Of a stretch of DNA of 64,000 nucleotides, positions 1-8,975 are shown piece after piece; the stretch's first letter is position 1; each line of letters starts with the position of its first letter. Below the pieces are notes generated by a model. It had not been told where the DNA came from. It did no database searches and worked only from the letters and a program-made list of their open reading frames with translations. The DNA is taken from assembly GCF_007558865.1 (NCBI RefSeq), contig NZ_VLPK01000001.1, positions 1,178,001 to 1,242,000 on the forward strand, given 5' to 3'. A program made the translations under genes and the position numbers. Source of the DNA: Mucilaginibacter corticis (GTDB lineage Bacteria; Bacteroidota; Bacteroidia; Sphingobacteriales; Sphingobacteriaceae).

Positions 1-48
1 TTGCCCATTCGAACAAGATGGGGCTTTCCCATGCTGAAACAAAAATAA
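1..48 (+). CDS. possible 3' end of an upstream gene (partial)
   Basis: Frame 1 is open from the window edge to a TAA at 46-48, giving a 15-residue tail ending in PMLKQK, and is followed at once by a strong terminator hairpin. The position before a terminator is the only support; the piece is too short to assign to any family and could be chance. Confidence 0.25.
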   Translation: MPIRTRWGFPMLKQK

Positions 49-50
49 GC

Positions 51-78
51 AAAAAGTTGGTTGTTTGCCAACTTTTTC
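51..78. terminator. bidirectional intrinsic terminator
   Basis: A perfect 10-bp stem, AAAAAGTTGG (51-60) with CCAACTTTTT (68-77), encloses a 7-nt loop. The arms supply a T-run on both strands, so it can end the plus-strand gene entering from the left and the minus-strand rsmA transcript. Confidence 0.75.
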
Positions 79-105
79 TGTAAATATTACATAAAAGATG
101 AATGA

Positions 106-891
106 CTATGATCTACTAGCACTGATCAACTGCGTTATCTTCACAAAATCTGCAACCGTTAGTCGCTCTGCCCGCAGTTCAAGTAAAGGCTCTTCGCCCA
201 TTTTTTCTTTATTAATGAGCGATGATAACGCATTACGCAAAGTTTTTCTGCGTTGGTTAAACCCTGCTTTTACTACCTGCCAGAAAAGTTTTTCGTCGCA
301 ATCCAATTGCGCTACTTCATTACGGGTTAGCCTGATCACTGCCGATAGCACCTTAGGCGGAGGGTTAAATACGCCAGCCTTTACGGTAAACAAATATTCA
401 ACCTTGTAATACGCCTGTAAAAACACACTTAGTATGCCATACTCTTTACTGCCGGCTTTGGCGGCGCAGCGCTCGGCTACTTCTTTTTGAAACATGCCCA
501 CCACCTCAACCACCTGCTGCCGGTTATCCAAAACCTTAAAAAGTATTTGCGATGATATGTTATAGGGGAAATTACCAATGATGGCCATCGGCCCGGTGAA
601 CCTTACAGCAAAATCCAGTTCCAAAAAATCGGCATTGATCAGTTTGCTGCCCAGCTTGGGATATTTCTTCTGTAAAAACTCGTACGATTCGGTGTCAATA
701 TCTATTAATGACACTTCATACACATCTGTACGCTCTAACAAAACGTCAGACAGGATACCCATACCCGGGCCTACCTCAAGCACTTGTTGGTACCGGTTTT
801 CGGGGTGCAGGCTATCAACTATTTTGGTAGCGATATTTTTATCGGTAAGAAAGTGCTGACCTAAATGTTTTTTTGCCCTTACTAATGTCAT
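106..891 (-). CDS. rsmA: 16S rRNA dimethyladenosine transferase RsmA (KsgA)
   Basis: This enzyme dimethylates two adjacent adenines in helix 45 of 16S rRNA late in 30S assembly, using S-adenosylmethionine. The 261-aa protein has the family opening with KKHLGQHFL, the SAM-binding motif EVGPGMG at residues 39-45, and the catalytic motif IV as NFPY at 107-110 (usually NLPY, a conservative change). The length is normal. The ATG start lies immediately before KKHLGQ. The gene is divergent from pdxA, with 174 bp between the starts; rsmA-pdxA proximity is frequent in bacteria. It ends just before the terminator at 51-78. Confidence 0.96.
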   Translation of the reverse strand: MTLVRAKKHLGQHFLTDKNIATKIVDSLHPENRYQQVLEVGPGMGILSDVLLERTDVYEVSLIDIDTESYEFLQKKYPKLGSKLINADFLELDFAVRFTGPMAIIGNFPYNISSQILFKVLDNRQQVVEVVGMFQKEVAERCAAKAGSKEYGILSVFLQAYYKVEYLFTVKAGVFNPPPKVLSAVIRLTRNEVAQLDCDEKLFWQVVKAGFNQRRKTLRNALSSLINKEKMGEEPLLELRAERLTVADFVKITQLISASRS

Positions 892-1065
892 TATTAATCA
901 AATATTTGAGCAAATTAAGGCATATTTGTGCTTTTATCATGAATTATACGCTTAAAATCTTTTCTTTGCTTGTTGGTCTTTAAGGATAAAGACAAAAGCT
1001 GAAAGGTAAAAGGTTGCGGTAAGCTATCGGTGAAGTCACAACCAAACCAGTGAAATCATAAAAAT

Positions 1066-2118
1066 ATGAACAAACTAAAATTAGGCATCAGCATAGGCGA
1101 CGTAAACGGGATAGGGCTGGAGATCATTATTAAAACGCTTGCCGACAGCATGATATTTAACTACTGTACGCCTATTGTTTACGGGCATACCAAAGTAGCG
1201 TCGTTTTATCGCAGGATAACCGAAGCAGGCGAACTGAACTTTAACGTGATTGATCATCCGTCGAAAGCGCAGCATAAGCGTGCCAATATGATCAACTGCT
1301 GGGAAGAGGACGTGAAGATTGAACCCGGCGTTGCTAATAAAGAGGTAGGCAGATTTGCATTTGCTTCATTAGAACGCGCAACCGCCGACTTGGTTAATGG
1401 TGACATTGATGCCCTTGTTACCGCACCTATTAATAAAGATACCATACAAAGCGAAGATTTTAATTTCCCCGGCCATACCGAATATTTGCAGGACCGTGAT
1501 GGCGCAGCCGAATCATTGATGTTTTTGGTGAGCGATACCCTGCGTGTAGGCGTTGTTACCGGCCATATCCCGGTTTCAAAGGTGTCTGAAAGTATCACTA
1601 CCGAAAAGATCCTGGCTAAATTAAAGCTGATGAATAACAGCCTGCGCGATGATTTCTGGATCCGCAAGCCTAAGATTGCGGTGCTTGGCCTTAACCCGCA
1701 TGCCAGTGATAACGGGTTGATAGGCACAGAAGAGCAAACCACCATTATCCCTGCTATTGAGGAAGCAAGAGCAAACGATATCCTGGCTTTTGGCCCATAT
1801 GCTGCCGACGGCTTTTTTGCGAACGCCACCTACATGCAGTTTGACGCTGTATTGGCTATGTACCACGACCAGGGGCTGATCCCGTTTAAACAGATCGCTT
1901 TTGAATCGGGGGTTAATTTTACCGCGGGCCTGAAATTTGTTCGTACTTCGCCTGATCACGGAACGGCTTATGATATCGCAGGGAAAAACCAGGCATCAGA
2001 AGTATCTTTCCGCGAAGCAATATTTACCGCGCTGCACATTGCAAAGCACCGTAAAGAAGGGTTGGAGTTGAATGAAAACCCGTTGCAATTTACCAAGCTA
2101 AGCAGGGACCGCGATTAA
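1066..2118 (+). CDS. pdxA: 4-hydroxythreonine-4-phosphate dehydrogenase PdxA
   Basis: PdxA oxidises 4-phosphohydroxy-L-threonine with NAD in the DXP-dependent pathway to pyridoxal phosphate. The 350-aa protein begins with the family motif GISIGDVNGIG, carries the substrate-binding GHTE near residue 137, and has the three expected metal-ligand histidines at 167 (TGHIP), 212 (NPHAS) and 267 (YHDQG). The length fits the family. It is probably monocistronic: the downstream flippase gene converges from the other strand with 38 bp between the stops. Confidence 0.96.
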   Translation: MNKLKLGISIGDVNGIGLEIIIKTLADSMIFNYCTPIVYGHTKVASFYRRITEAGELNFNVIDHPSKAQHKRANMINCWEEDVKIEPGVANKEVGRFAFASLERATADLVNGDIDALVTAPINKDTIQSEDFNFPGHTEYLQDRDGAAESLMFLVSDTLRVGVVTGHIPVSKVSESITTEKILAKLKLMNNSLRDDFWIRKPKIAVLGLNPHASDNGLIGTEEQTTIIPAIEEARANDILAFGPYAADGFFANATYMQFDAVLAMYHDQGLIPFKQIAFESGVNFTAGLKFVRTSPDHGTAYDIAGKNQASEVSFREAIFTALHIAKHRKEGLELNENPLQFTKLSRDRD

Positions 2119-2156
2119 CAACTAAAAGCGTTGTAAATTAAGATTACCGGTAAGTA

Positions 2157-3569
2157 TTAGCTCAATATTGCCCTTAGCCGCTTTGTGTCGTTTATTTTTA
2201 CCTGCCCGGTAATAAGTAGAAGCAGAACATAAAACAATACCGAAGCAGGTATCACCAGCCAGTTATCGCCCAGCAAAGTTTTTGCGCCAAAACCGCTGCC
2301 CACTGCGCATGCGGTACAGATAATTAGCGGCTGCCAGATTCTTTTTAATTCAAACAGGGTATTCCTGCTCAGATAAAAAATGATCTGCGCTATGCAAGCC
2401 AAAAGAAAGGCGAAGGCGGCTCCCTCGTTCTTATAAATGGGAATCAAGATAATATCGCCCAAAACATTTACCGCAAGGGTAACTATAAACGCGTGAAGGA
2501 TCATTTTTAGCCGGCCCTGCGCAAAAAAGATGGTCCACAGAAAATTTTCAATGTATAACAGCGGCAGGCAAAGCGACAGGATAAATATCGTATTAACATT
2601 TACCGCGCCGTATTTGCCATGGGTGATCCAGTCGGTAATTGGTGCCCAGTAAATGTTGAGCAGCAACACTGTTAAGGCGGCAACGGCAACCTCTATCCTG
2701 ATAAAAAGCTTTAAATCTTCGGTATTAATATCGCCCTGTTTAAACATTTTAGTAAACCGTGGTATCAATAGCGGCGCTATAGCCAGCAAGGGCAGCATGG
2801 CTATTTCAAAAAGCTTGTAGGCAAAGCTGTATTCAGCCAGTTTAACGGCTGATAACATGAAGCCGATAAAGATCCAGTCGAACCGTGCCAGCGACGAAGT
2901 AATGAGCACCACACCCATTTGCGGCAATGCCTCGCGCACCAAGTTTAGGTATTTAGTCTTGTCCCATTTCATTATAATGGGGATCCGGGCAGATCTTTTA
3001 AATAAAGCCAGCCCGATTATAAATTCCAATACATCCCCCGCAATAAAAATGGAAATGATAACCGGCAGATCAAGTTTGTGTAATAGTAAAAACACCACCA
3101 AACAAACACTGCGGACAAGATTGGAGATGACCGAAAGCCAGGCCATGAGCTTAAACATTTCCAAACCATTCGCGGCTTGCTTATAGGGTGTCGAAAAATA
3201 GATCATCAGTTTACCTATGCCAATAAGTAACAGGATATGGTATACCGCAGGCACGTTGGGGAATAACAAGAGACCTATCAGCAATAGCCCGTAAAACCCC
3301 AGGCCGGTAATAGTTGTGTGGATAATATAAAGCGAGAGCGCAGATTGTTTATCCTCATCTGCCGCGATTTTTTTAACGATCAGTTGGTCCATCCCGCAGG
3401 AAAGGATATTAAATGCGGACAATAGTATAGCCAGCGCCAAATTAAGTTGGCCAAAAGCATCTTTGCTTAACCCGGTAGAGAGTACGTAAAAAATGACTAA
3501 GCCCAAAAGCTGGTTAATCACAAGCTGCAGGGCATTGGCTGAAAGGTTTTTAAAATGAACTTTGCTCAT
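2157..3569 (-). CDS. oligosaccharide flippase, Wzx/MATE-like
   Basis: A 470-aa integral membrane protein made almost entirely of hydrophobic helices (about 12-14), with the MATE/polysaccharide-export style N-terminus (NQLLGLVIFYVLSTGLSKD) and long helices to the C-terminus. By family it would flip lipid-linked glycans across the inner membrane, for O-antigen, capsule or exopolysaccharide. It follows the glycosyltransferase gene at 3585-4382 by 15 bp on the same strand, so the two are probably one operon, but no larger polysaccharide cluster is seen here. The substrate cannot be read from sequence. Confidence 0.85.
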   Translation of the reverse strand: MSKVHFKNLSANALQLVINQLLGLVIFYVLSTGLSKDAFGQLNLALAILLSAFNILSCGMDQLIVKKIAADEDKQSALSLYIIHTTITGLGFYGLLLIGLLLFPNVPAVYHILLLIGIGKLMIYFSTPYKQAANGLEMFKLMAWLSVISNLVRSVCLVVFLLLHKLDLPVIISIFIAGDVLEFIIGLALFKRSARIPIIMKWDKTKYLNLVREALPQMGVVLITSSLARFDWIFIGFMLSAVKLAEYSFAYKLFEIAMLPLLAIAPLLIPRFTKMFKQGDINTEDLKLFIRIEVAVAALTVLLLNIYWAPITDWITHGKYGAVNVNTIFILSLCLPLLYIENFLWTIFFAQGRLKMILHAFIVTLAVNVLGDIILIPIYKNEGAAFAFLLACIAQIIFYLSRNTLFELKRIWQPLIICTACAVGSGFGAKTLLGDNWLVIPASVLFYVLLLLITGQVKINDTKRLRAILS

Positions 3570-3584
3570 CAGCCTGTTAAATAA

Positions 3585-4382
3585 TTAATATTCAACAGCT
3601 AAATTAGGTTTTATGAATTGCTTTTTCCGGCTGCTTTTTTCTAAACGGCTCAGGTAGTGGTATTTTAGCCATTTATTTTTATAGGTGATCTTGGCTATGA
3701 TCAACCCTTCTTTACCATCTAAAAAACCACCAAATACCAGGTAACTTTTAACAAAGCTAAATATGGGCGAGATGTATAAGTTGATCATGCCCGCCTTTTT
3801 ACCTGCTGTTAAATATTTCTCGGCGCTAAGCCGGGCATAGTAAAGGGCCTTGCTGTTACACTCTTTCCTGTCTTTAACCGAATAATGATGGATAGCTCCA
3901 TCTAAACGCTGCATGTTTGTCTGATCGGGCAGCAGCAAAGTTTCATGTACATTGGCCTGCGACCATTTTACCCTTGTACGGTTAAACAGACGGATATGAT
4001 GATCACGCCCCCAACTGCCGTAACGGATCAGTTTTTTACCGAAATAAGAATTGAATTTGATGTCATAAACCATTGCCGGATCATCCAGTTTCAGGCTATG
4101 TAATGCCAAGGCCAGTTCAAGGTCGGCAATCTCGTCGGCATCAAGGCTCAGTATCCAATCGTACTTTGCCAGCTCAATGCCTTTGTTTTTATTGTTGCCA
4201 TAGCCGTCCCATACACGCTGGTAAACCCGACACCCTTCGGCAGCGGCGATATTAACCGTTGCATCCGTACTGTAATTATCAATTATCACAATGTCGTCCG
4301 TAATTAATTTGGCAGCTGCAATGCATTCGCCTAAAATTTCAGCTTCATTTTTGGTGATAATAACTACCGATACAGGGATCAT
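3585..4382 (-). CDS. family 2 glycosyltransferase (WaaE/KdtX-like)
   Basis: A 265-aa GT-A fold glycosyltransferase with the GT2 start IPVSVVIITKNEAEIL, a nucleotide-sugar pocket around IDNYSTDATV, and the metal-binding DADE after WILSLD near residue 100. The pattern ITKNE..I..C with the later short YGNNKN segment resembles the WaaE/KdtX group of LPS-core transferases. It is cytoplasmic or membrane-associated and is translated just upstream of the flippase, suggesting joint synthesis and export of a surface glycan. Acceptor and sugar are unknown. Confidence 0.88.
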   Translation of the reverse strand: MIPVSVVIITKNEAEILGECIAAAKLITDDIVIIDNYSTDATVNIAAAEGCRVYQRVWDGYGNNKNKGIELAKYDWILSLDADEIADLELALALHSLKLDDPAMVYDIKFNSYFGKKLIRYGSWGRDHHIRLFNRTRVKWSQANVHETLLLPDQTNMQRLDGAIHHYSVKDRKECNSKALYYARLSAEKYLTAGKKAGMINLYISPIFSFVKSYLVFGGFLDGKEGLIIAKITYKNKWLKYHYLSRLEKSSRKKQFIKPNLAVEY

Positions 4383-4530
4383 GTTAATGTAATTTATGTT
4401 TTACCAGTAAGATAATATAAACACGAACCCCGGCTGCAAAAGGTTGCCTGCACTGATGAAAAATCTAAATGAATATTTTTTATATCGCGAAAAACGGCAC
4501 TTAACGGGCTTGGGTAATTAAATATTAAAT

Positions 4531-4577
4531 AAGCTGATCAGCTTTATTTTTAGCATTTTTAATTAAATTTAAATGCT
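4531..4577. promoter_or_regulatory. A/T-rich intergenic palindromes upstream of the sigma-factor operon
   Basis: The 276-bp divergent gap between the glycosyltransferase and the sigma factor holds a perfect 14-nt palindrome AAGCTGATCAGCTT (4531-4544) and, just after it, AGCATTT/AAATGCT (4552-4558 and 4571-4577) around an A/T-rich centre. They could be operator sites for either gene. No clear TAnnTTTG box was found, so the promoter of the ECF operon is not assigned. Confidence 0.3.
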
Positions 4578-4658
4578 TGGGCAACCTTTTGGCAACATTC
4601 TACGTGATATGTTTTAAGAAAAGGGGAATATTACATAAGCAACAATTTTATAACCCAT

Positions 4659-5297
4659 ATGGGCGAAGAAGAGTTACATCACTTAATTAAAGGCTGTGTA
4701 AAACAAGACAGGAAAAGCCAGAAAATGCTTTATAAGGCATTCTACGGGTTTTCTATGGCGATATGTTTGCGCTATGCCGGCGACCGTGATGAGGCTGCTG
4801 AAGTAATGAACCAGGGTTTTTTTAAGGTTTTCACCAAGATAGAGACCTACGACAGTACCCGCCCGTTTAAAGCATGGCTTGGGCGGATCATGACCAATGT
4901 TTCTATTGATTATTACCGTGCCAACCTTAAAATGGCCTATGCCGAGGATCTTGAGCAGGCAGAACATATACATGATGCCAGCGTGGCGACGGACAATAAC
5001 CTCAACTACAATGATCTGCTGGCTATGGTGCAGCGCCTGCCGCAGGGATACAGAACGGTTTTTAATCTTTTTGCTATAGATGGCTACTCGCACGAGGAAA
5101 TTGCTGATATGCTGAACATTAATATCGGCACATCAAAATCAAATCTGTTTAAGGCAAGGCAAAAACTAAAACAAATGATACTGGATGCAGATGAATCTAG
5201 TAACTATATAAATGGCGTAAGTTTCACACCGATAGTCGCGATAAATGCGGCAGGTATTAGCCCGGTGTTTTACAATAATAAAGGTATCAGGGAATGA
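4659..5297 (+). CDS. ECF-type RNA polymerase sigma factor
   Basis: A 212-aa sigma-70 family protein with only regions 2 and 4. Region 2 runs about residues 25-95 (AICLRYAGDRDEAAEVMNQG, then WLGRIMTNVSIDYYR) and region 4 about 115-170 (RLPQGYRTVFNLFAIDGYSH, then a helix-turn-helix ending SNLFKARQKLKQ). The C-terminal 40 residues are unrelated to the sigma fold. The stop overlaps the ATG of the next gene by 4 bp, so the two are translationally coupled. By analogy with other Bacteroidota ECF operons the partner gene may carry the membrane anchor that controls it, although no classical anti-sigma domain is visible there. Confidence 0.92.
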   Translation: MGEEELHHLIKGCVKQDRKSQKMLYKAFYGFSMAICLRYAGDRDEAAEVMNQGFFKVFTKIETYDSTRPFKAWLGRIMTNVSIDYYRANLKMAYAEDLEQAEHIHDASVATDNNLNYNDLLAMVQRLPQGYRTVFNLFAIDGYSHEEIADMLNINIGTSKSNLFKARQKLKQMILDADESSNYINGVSFTPIVAINAAGISPVFYNNKGIRE

Positions 5298-6592
5298 AAA
5301 AGGAAAAGGGCATAGATGACATCTTTAAGCACGGCCTCGGGGACCCGGTTGACGAAACCGCGTTCAGGGAAAGTGATTGGGATAGTCTGGCGAATATGCT
5401 TGACAAGGATAAGCGTAGGGGGAAGGTATTCTGGCTGCCAATTTTAAGCAGCGCGGCTGCATTATTATTGGTGTTTTTTGGCTGGTGGATGTTCAGATCA
5501 AAACCGGTTAACACCCAGCAAAACACACAACAGGTAGCAAATAATAGCGCTGCCCAAAAAACCATGCATGACACGGCTGCACAGCACGCGCAACCACAGG
5601 TAGCGGCTACGCATCAGCCTGAAAAAACAGGTACAATAGTTTCAAAATCACCAAACACAACTGCGGATGATAAAACATTTACACAACACAACAATGTACA
5701 AACCGGCGTTATAGCCAAGCGGGTAAATAAAGGTAACAGCAAAGCAGATCTTACTGCATCCACCGGGACAAAACCTGCGGGTAATAAGCCTATTGCCGGT
5801 CGCCAAAACAACAGTGATACGGCAAGAAATTATGTTTCTTTAACAGCGGTGAGCCTGTCGCCTGCTTTTGGGCAAACTAATACTACTGCTGCGCCTGTTA
5901 TTGCCTCGGCACAGGTAACACCGAGCCGGGGTATCGATGCATTAGCGCTATCATCAAAACCGGTCATTAAAAAAACGGTGACAGGGGGGCTTCGCCCGCA
6001 ATATACTTTGAGCGCGTTTGCAGCTTCAGAAGCTAACGGTGTGGGTACCTTCCAGTCTACCAGTGCGGGTACTAACGTTGGTTTGATGTTTTCGGCGGGC
6101 GTTAAGCGGTTTACACTAAGTACCGGTGTTAACTATTCTGCAAAGCCATATACCCTGCCGTTTGACCAATACCATACCGCGTATAAGTTTAAAAACGATC
6201 CGCAGTATGTTACTGCCGATTGCCGTGTACTGGATATCCCTATAAATGTGGGTTATCAATTGTACAATAAATCGCGTAATAAGATCAGTGTGGGTACGGG
6301 CATATCGTCATACATCATGATGCATGAAAGCTATACCTATGATTATGGCAGTCCATCAACCGTATTCGGTCCATCATATTATGCCGTGAAAGGCAAAGGT
6401 AAATACCTGTTCAGCATCATGAACATACAGGCAAGTTATGAGCGGCAGGTAAATTCAAAAGTAGGGATAAGCCTGCAGCCTTATTTAAAAGTACCACTAT
6501 CAAACATTGGGTACAGCCAGGTTAAAGTACAAACCTATGGCGTAGCTGTCGGCCTTAATTGGAACATAAATTCGTTAACAAAACCTAAGTAA
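5294..6592 (+). CDS. single-pass membrane protein with C-terminal outer-membrane beta-barrel-like domain
   Basis: 432 aa. The N-terminal 45 residues are charged and soluble (KKEKGIDDIFKHGLGDP), followed by one transmembrane helix at about 46-68 (FWLPILSSAAALLLVFFGWW), a long low-complexity Q/T/N/A-rich stretch (about 70-215), and a C-terminal region from about 225 with alternating aromatic strands (GLRPQYTLSAFAASEANG onward) as in outer-membrane beta-barrel proteins. There is no cleavable signal peptide. The N-terminus resembles the cytoplasmic-plus-anchor layout of anti-sigma proteins in phylum ECF operons, and the gene overlaps the sigma gene by 4 bp. A sigma-regulatory role is inference. 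Confidence 0.75.
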   Translation: MKKEKGIDDIFKHGLGDPVDETAFRESDWDSLANMLDKDKRRGKVFWLPILSSAAALLLVFFGWWMFRSKPVNTQQNTQQVANNSAAQKTMHDTAAQHAQPQVAATHQPEKTGTIVSKSPNTTADDKTFTQHNNVQTGVIAKRVNKGNSKADLTASTGTKPAGNKPIAGRQNNSDTARNYVSLTAVSLSPAFGQTNTTAAPVIASAQVTPSRGIDALALSSKPVIKKTVTGGLRPQYTLSAFAASEANGVGTFQSTSAGTNVGLMFSAGVKRFTLSTGVNYSAKPYTLPFDQYHTAYKFKNDPQYVTADCRVLDIPINVGYQLYNKSRNKISVGTGISSYIMMHESYTYDYGSPSTVFGPSYYAVKGKGKYLFSIMNIQASYERQVNSKVGISLQPYLKVPLSNIGYSQVKVQTYGVAVGLNWNINSLTKPK

Positions 6593-6595
6593 AAC

Positions 6596-7141
6596 ATGAA
6601 ACATATCAGTATTATTTTACTCGCCTGGTTAAGCATCATTAACCAGACGGGACAGGGCCTCTATGCTTGTAAAAATGCCCAGATCAGTCTTTATTCATCG
6701 GCGCCAATTGAGGATATTGCTGCTAAAACATCCTCAGGATCATCGGTTTACAACTCGGCCACGGGCGACCTGATGTTTAGCGTACCCATCAATACGTTCA
6801 AGTTCCCCAAGTCATTAATGCAGGAACATTTTAACAGTGATTACCTGGAAAGTGACAAATATCCAAGGGCTACTTTTAAAGGCCAGGTAAAGGAAAAGCC
6901 CGACCTGAGCAAGGATGGCAGTTACCCCATTACCGTTACCGGCGAGCTGGATGTGCATAATGTTAAACAAACACGTACCATACCAGGCAACCTTACGGTA
7001 AAAGGCGGCGTAGTTACTATGACAGCCGAGTTTATGGTAAAATGTGCCGACCACAATATTACCATACCAAGGCTGGTGTTTCACAACATTGCAGAGAGTA
7101 TAAAAATGAATGTTTCTGCCACTTACACGGCAGCTAAATAG
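6596..7141 (+). CDS. YceI family periplasmic lipid-binding-like protein
   Basis: A 181-aa exported protein with a signal peptide over about residues 1-22. The YceI signature is clear: SGSSVYNSATGDLMFSVPI, then MQEHFNSDYLESDKYPRATF and GELDVHNVKQTRTIPGNLTV. YceI proteins are small periplasmic beta-barrels that bind polyisoprenoid or other amphiphilic ligands; the ligand here is unknown. It starts 3 bp after the previous stop, so it belongs to the sigma-factor operon, and is followed by the DUF5777 gene 29 bp later. Confidence 0.9.
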   Translation: MKHISIILLAWLSIINQTGQGLYACKNAQISLYSSAPIEDIAAKTSSGSSVYNSATGDLMFSVPINTFKFPKSLMQEHFNSDYLESDKYPRATFKGQVKEKPDLSKDGSYPITVTGELDVHNVKQTRTIPGNLTVKGGVVTMTAEFMVKCADHNITIPRLVFHNIAESIKMNVSATYTAAK

Positions 7142-7170
7142 CTAATACATAACACACAATTATCACAACA

Positions 7171-8100
7171 ATGAAAAAACGCATAGCATTAATAGCTTTA
7201 CTGGCAGCAAGCCTGGCAGTAAATGCGCAAAACGGAGCAAAAAAGCCCGCGTCGTCTGCCGATTCATTAATGAACGCCATGAACGCGACCAATGACAAAC
7301 CCATGCCGGTTGCCATATTCAAATCAACCCGGCTGGTTCTGGCGCAAACTACAGAGATGGTAAAAAAGAACGAGTTCAACTTCCAGATCATCCACCGTTT
7401 TGGTGATATAGCCGGGCATGATGGCGGTGGCCAGACCGCGTTTGGTATTGACCGTGTTAACGACGTTTTCTTCGGCTTTGAATATGGCGTAAGCGACAAT
7501 TTTAACATAGACCTTGGCCGTAGTACCATTGGCCAGTTGGTGCAGTTAGAACTAAAATGGGCGCTGGTGCACCAGACAACTGATGATAGCTCGCCTTTTG
7601 CAGTAACCTTAGTTGGCGAGGCGGGAGCTAAACCTTACCAGCAAGCGCAGTTTCCTACTTTCAGCAGCAGGCTTTCGTATTTTGGGCAGGCTATCATAGC
7701 ACGCAAGTTCTCTCAGGATATCTCGCTGCAGGTAGCGCCTTCTTATGTTCGTGATAATACACCGTTCCCTAACTTGCCCGGAAATGAGCAATCTTTCTTT
7801 GCCTTGCAGGGATCTGCAAGGGTAAGATTATCAAATCACACAGGATTAATTCTGGACTACGCGCACCCATTCTCAAGCTTCAGGAGCAATAACTACAATT
7901 TTGCAGACCCGATCGGTATAGGTTATGAGGTAGAGACCGGAGGCCACGTATTTACCGTAAACGTTACCAATGCAAACTCGGTATCAGAAATGAACATGCT
8001 AAGCAATACCCAGCAACGTTTTTCAAGGGGGCAATACCGCATAGGTTTTACCATATCAAGGATGTTTGATTTTAACCCAAAGGTTAAAAAAGAGAAATAA
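7171..8100 (+). CDS. DUF5777-like beta-barrel protein
   Basis: 309 aa with a cleavable signal peptide (KKRIALIALLAASLAVNAQ). The mature part has many amphipathic strands and the segment FNFQIIHRFGDIAGHDGGGQ followed by TAFGIDRVNDVFFGFEYGVS, which matches my recollection of the DUF5777 outer-membrane barrel family often linked to YceI and cytochrome genes in Bacteroidota. It is the last gene of the sigma-factor operon and ends before a strong terminator. The function is unknown. Confidence 0.75.
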   Translation: MKKRIALIALLAASLAVNAQNGAKKPASSADSLMNAMNATNDKPMPVAIFKSTRLVLAQTTEMVKKNEFNFQIIHRFGDIAGHDGGGQTAFGIDRVNDVFFGFEYGVSDNFNIDLGRSTIGQLVQLELKWALVHQTTDDSSPFAVTLVGEAGAKPYQQAQFPTFSSRLSYFGQAIIARKFSQDISLQVAPSYVRDNTPFPNLPGNEQSFFALQGSARVRLSNHTGLILDYAHPFSSFRSNNYNFADPIGIGYEVETGGHVFTVNVTNANSVSEMNMLSNTQQRFSRGQYRIGFTISRMFDFNPKVKKEK

Positions 8101-8128
8101 GATTTTGGTAATAGTTAAATAGTTTATT

Positions 8129-8160
8129 AAAAGCGATGGCATTTGTCATCGCTTTTTGTT
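8129..8160 (+). terminator. intrinsic terminator of the sigma-factor operon
   Basis: AAAAGCGATG (8129-8138) pairs with CATCGCTTTT (8147-8156) around an 8-nt loop and runs into TGTTTTAT. It lies 29 bp after the DUF5777 stop. Confidence 0.85.
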
Positions 8161-8302
8161 TTATGGATGGATCAAGCCTGTTATATTGCTTTAAATACGC
8201 CGGTAATTGCAGGTTTTAACACCTTGCCGATGTATTCAATCAAGAAAATTTACAATAACAAATCATTAAAACCGTTGTTATAACAAACAATCACTCACAA
8301 CT

Positions 8303-8836
8303 ATGAAATTTTTAAGAGCAGTATATTTTTCGTCTTTAATACTATCAGCAGCCGTTTTGATGCAGGCATGCCATGCAAAAAAACCTGTTGTAACACCCGT
8401 TGCACCGGTAGCAGAAACCCCGCCGCCACCGCCGCCCGCTCCAAAACCTGCGCCTGTACAAGCTGCTACCCCGCCACCACCACCGCCTGCACCGGCTCCG
8501 CCTAATTATAACTTTAGCAATATCCAGTTCGAGTTTAACTCGGGTATATTAAAAACAGATTCATACCCTATTATGGACAAAGCTGCCGCAGAGATGAAAA
8601 AAGATCCTTCTGTGAAGTTTGTATTAAACGGACATGCATCTGCAGAAGGTACTGACGCGCATAATATGGCACTGTCAATTGAAAGAGCTACATCAGTAAA
8701 AGCATACCTGGTTAATTCGGGCGTAAGCGGCGATAACCTGACTATTAAAGGCTATGGCGATAAAGTGCCATTGGCAGATAACAGCACAGAGGAAGGCCGT
8801 GTTAAAAACCGCCGCGTTGAGATAAAGAAACTGTAA
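8303..8836 (+). CDS. OmpA-family peptidoglycan-binding lipoprotein (Pal-like)
   Basis: 177 aa. The signal peptide ends in the likely lipobox LMQAC, with acylation on Cys23. About 45 residues rich in proline and alanine follow (PPPPPPAPKPAP and a second PPPPPPAPAPP run), acting as a spacer. From about 75 to the end is an OmpA/MotB domain: IQFEFNSGILKTDSYP, VKFVLNGHASAEGTDAHN, LSIERATSVKAYL and GRVKNRRVEI. It should anchor the outer membrane to peptidoglycan. It stands alone. Small inverted repeats follow the stop (TTAACCT/AGGTTAA at 8857-8880) without a T-run. Confidence 0.9.
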   Translation: MKFLRAVYFSSLILSAAVLMQACHAKKPVVTPVAPVAETPPPPPPAPKPAPVQAATPPPPPPAPAPPNYNFSNIQFEFNSGILKTDSYPIMDKAAAEMKKDPSVKFVLNGHASAEGTDAHNMALSIERATSVKAYLVNSGVSGDNLTIKGYGDKVPLADNSTEEGRVKNRRVEIKKL

Positions 8837-8975
8837 AAACCCGCTGGTTTATGAAGTTAACCTGTTGATATATAGGTTAATGTTAACAAATAAATCATCA
8901 TAAGGTAATGTTTTTATAGTTGATTATGCTTTATCTTTAGGATATGCATTAACGGACTACTAAAAAACGAACTTT

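Noticed and set aside
1254..1829. 191-codon open frame on the minus strand
   Set aside because: Antisense to pdxA within its conserved core; no family features.
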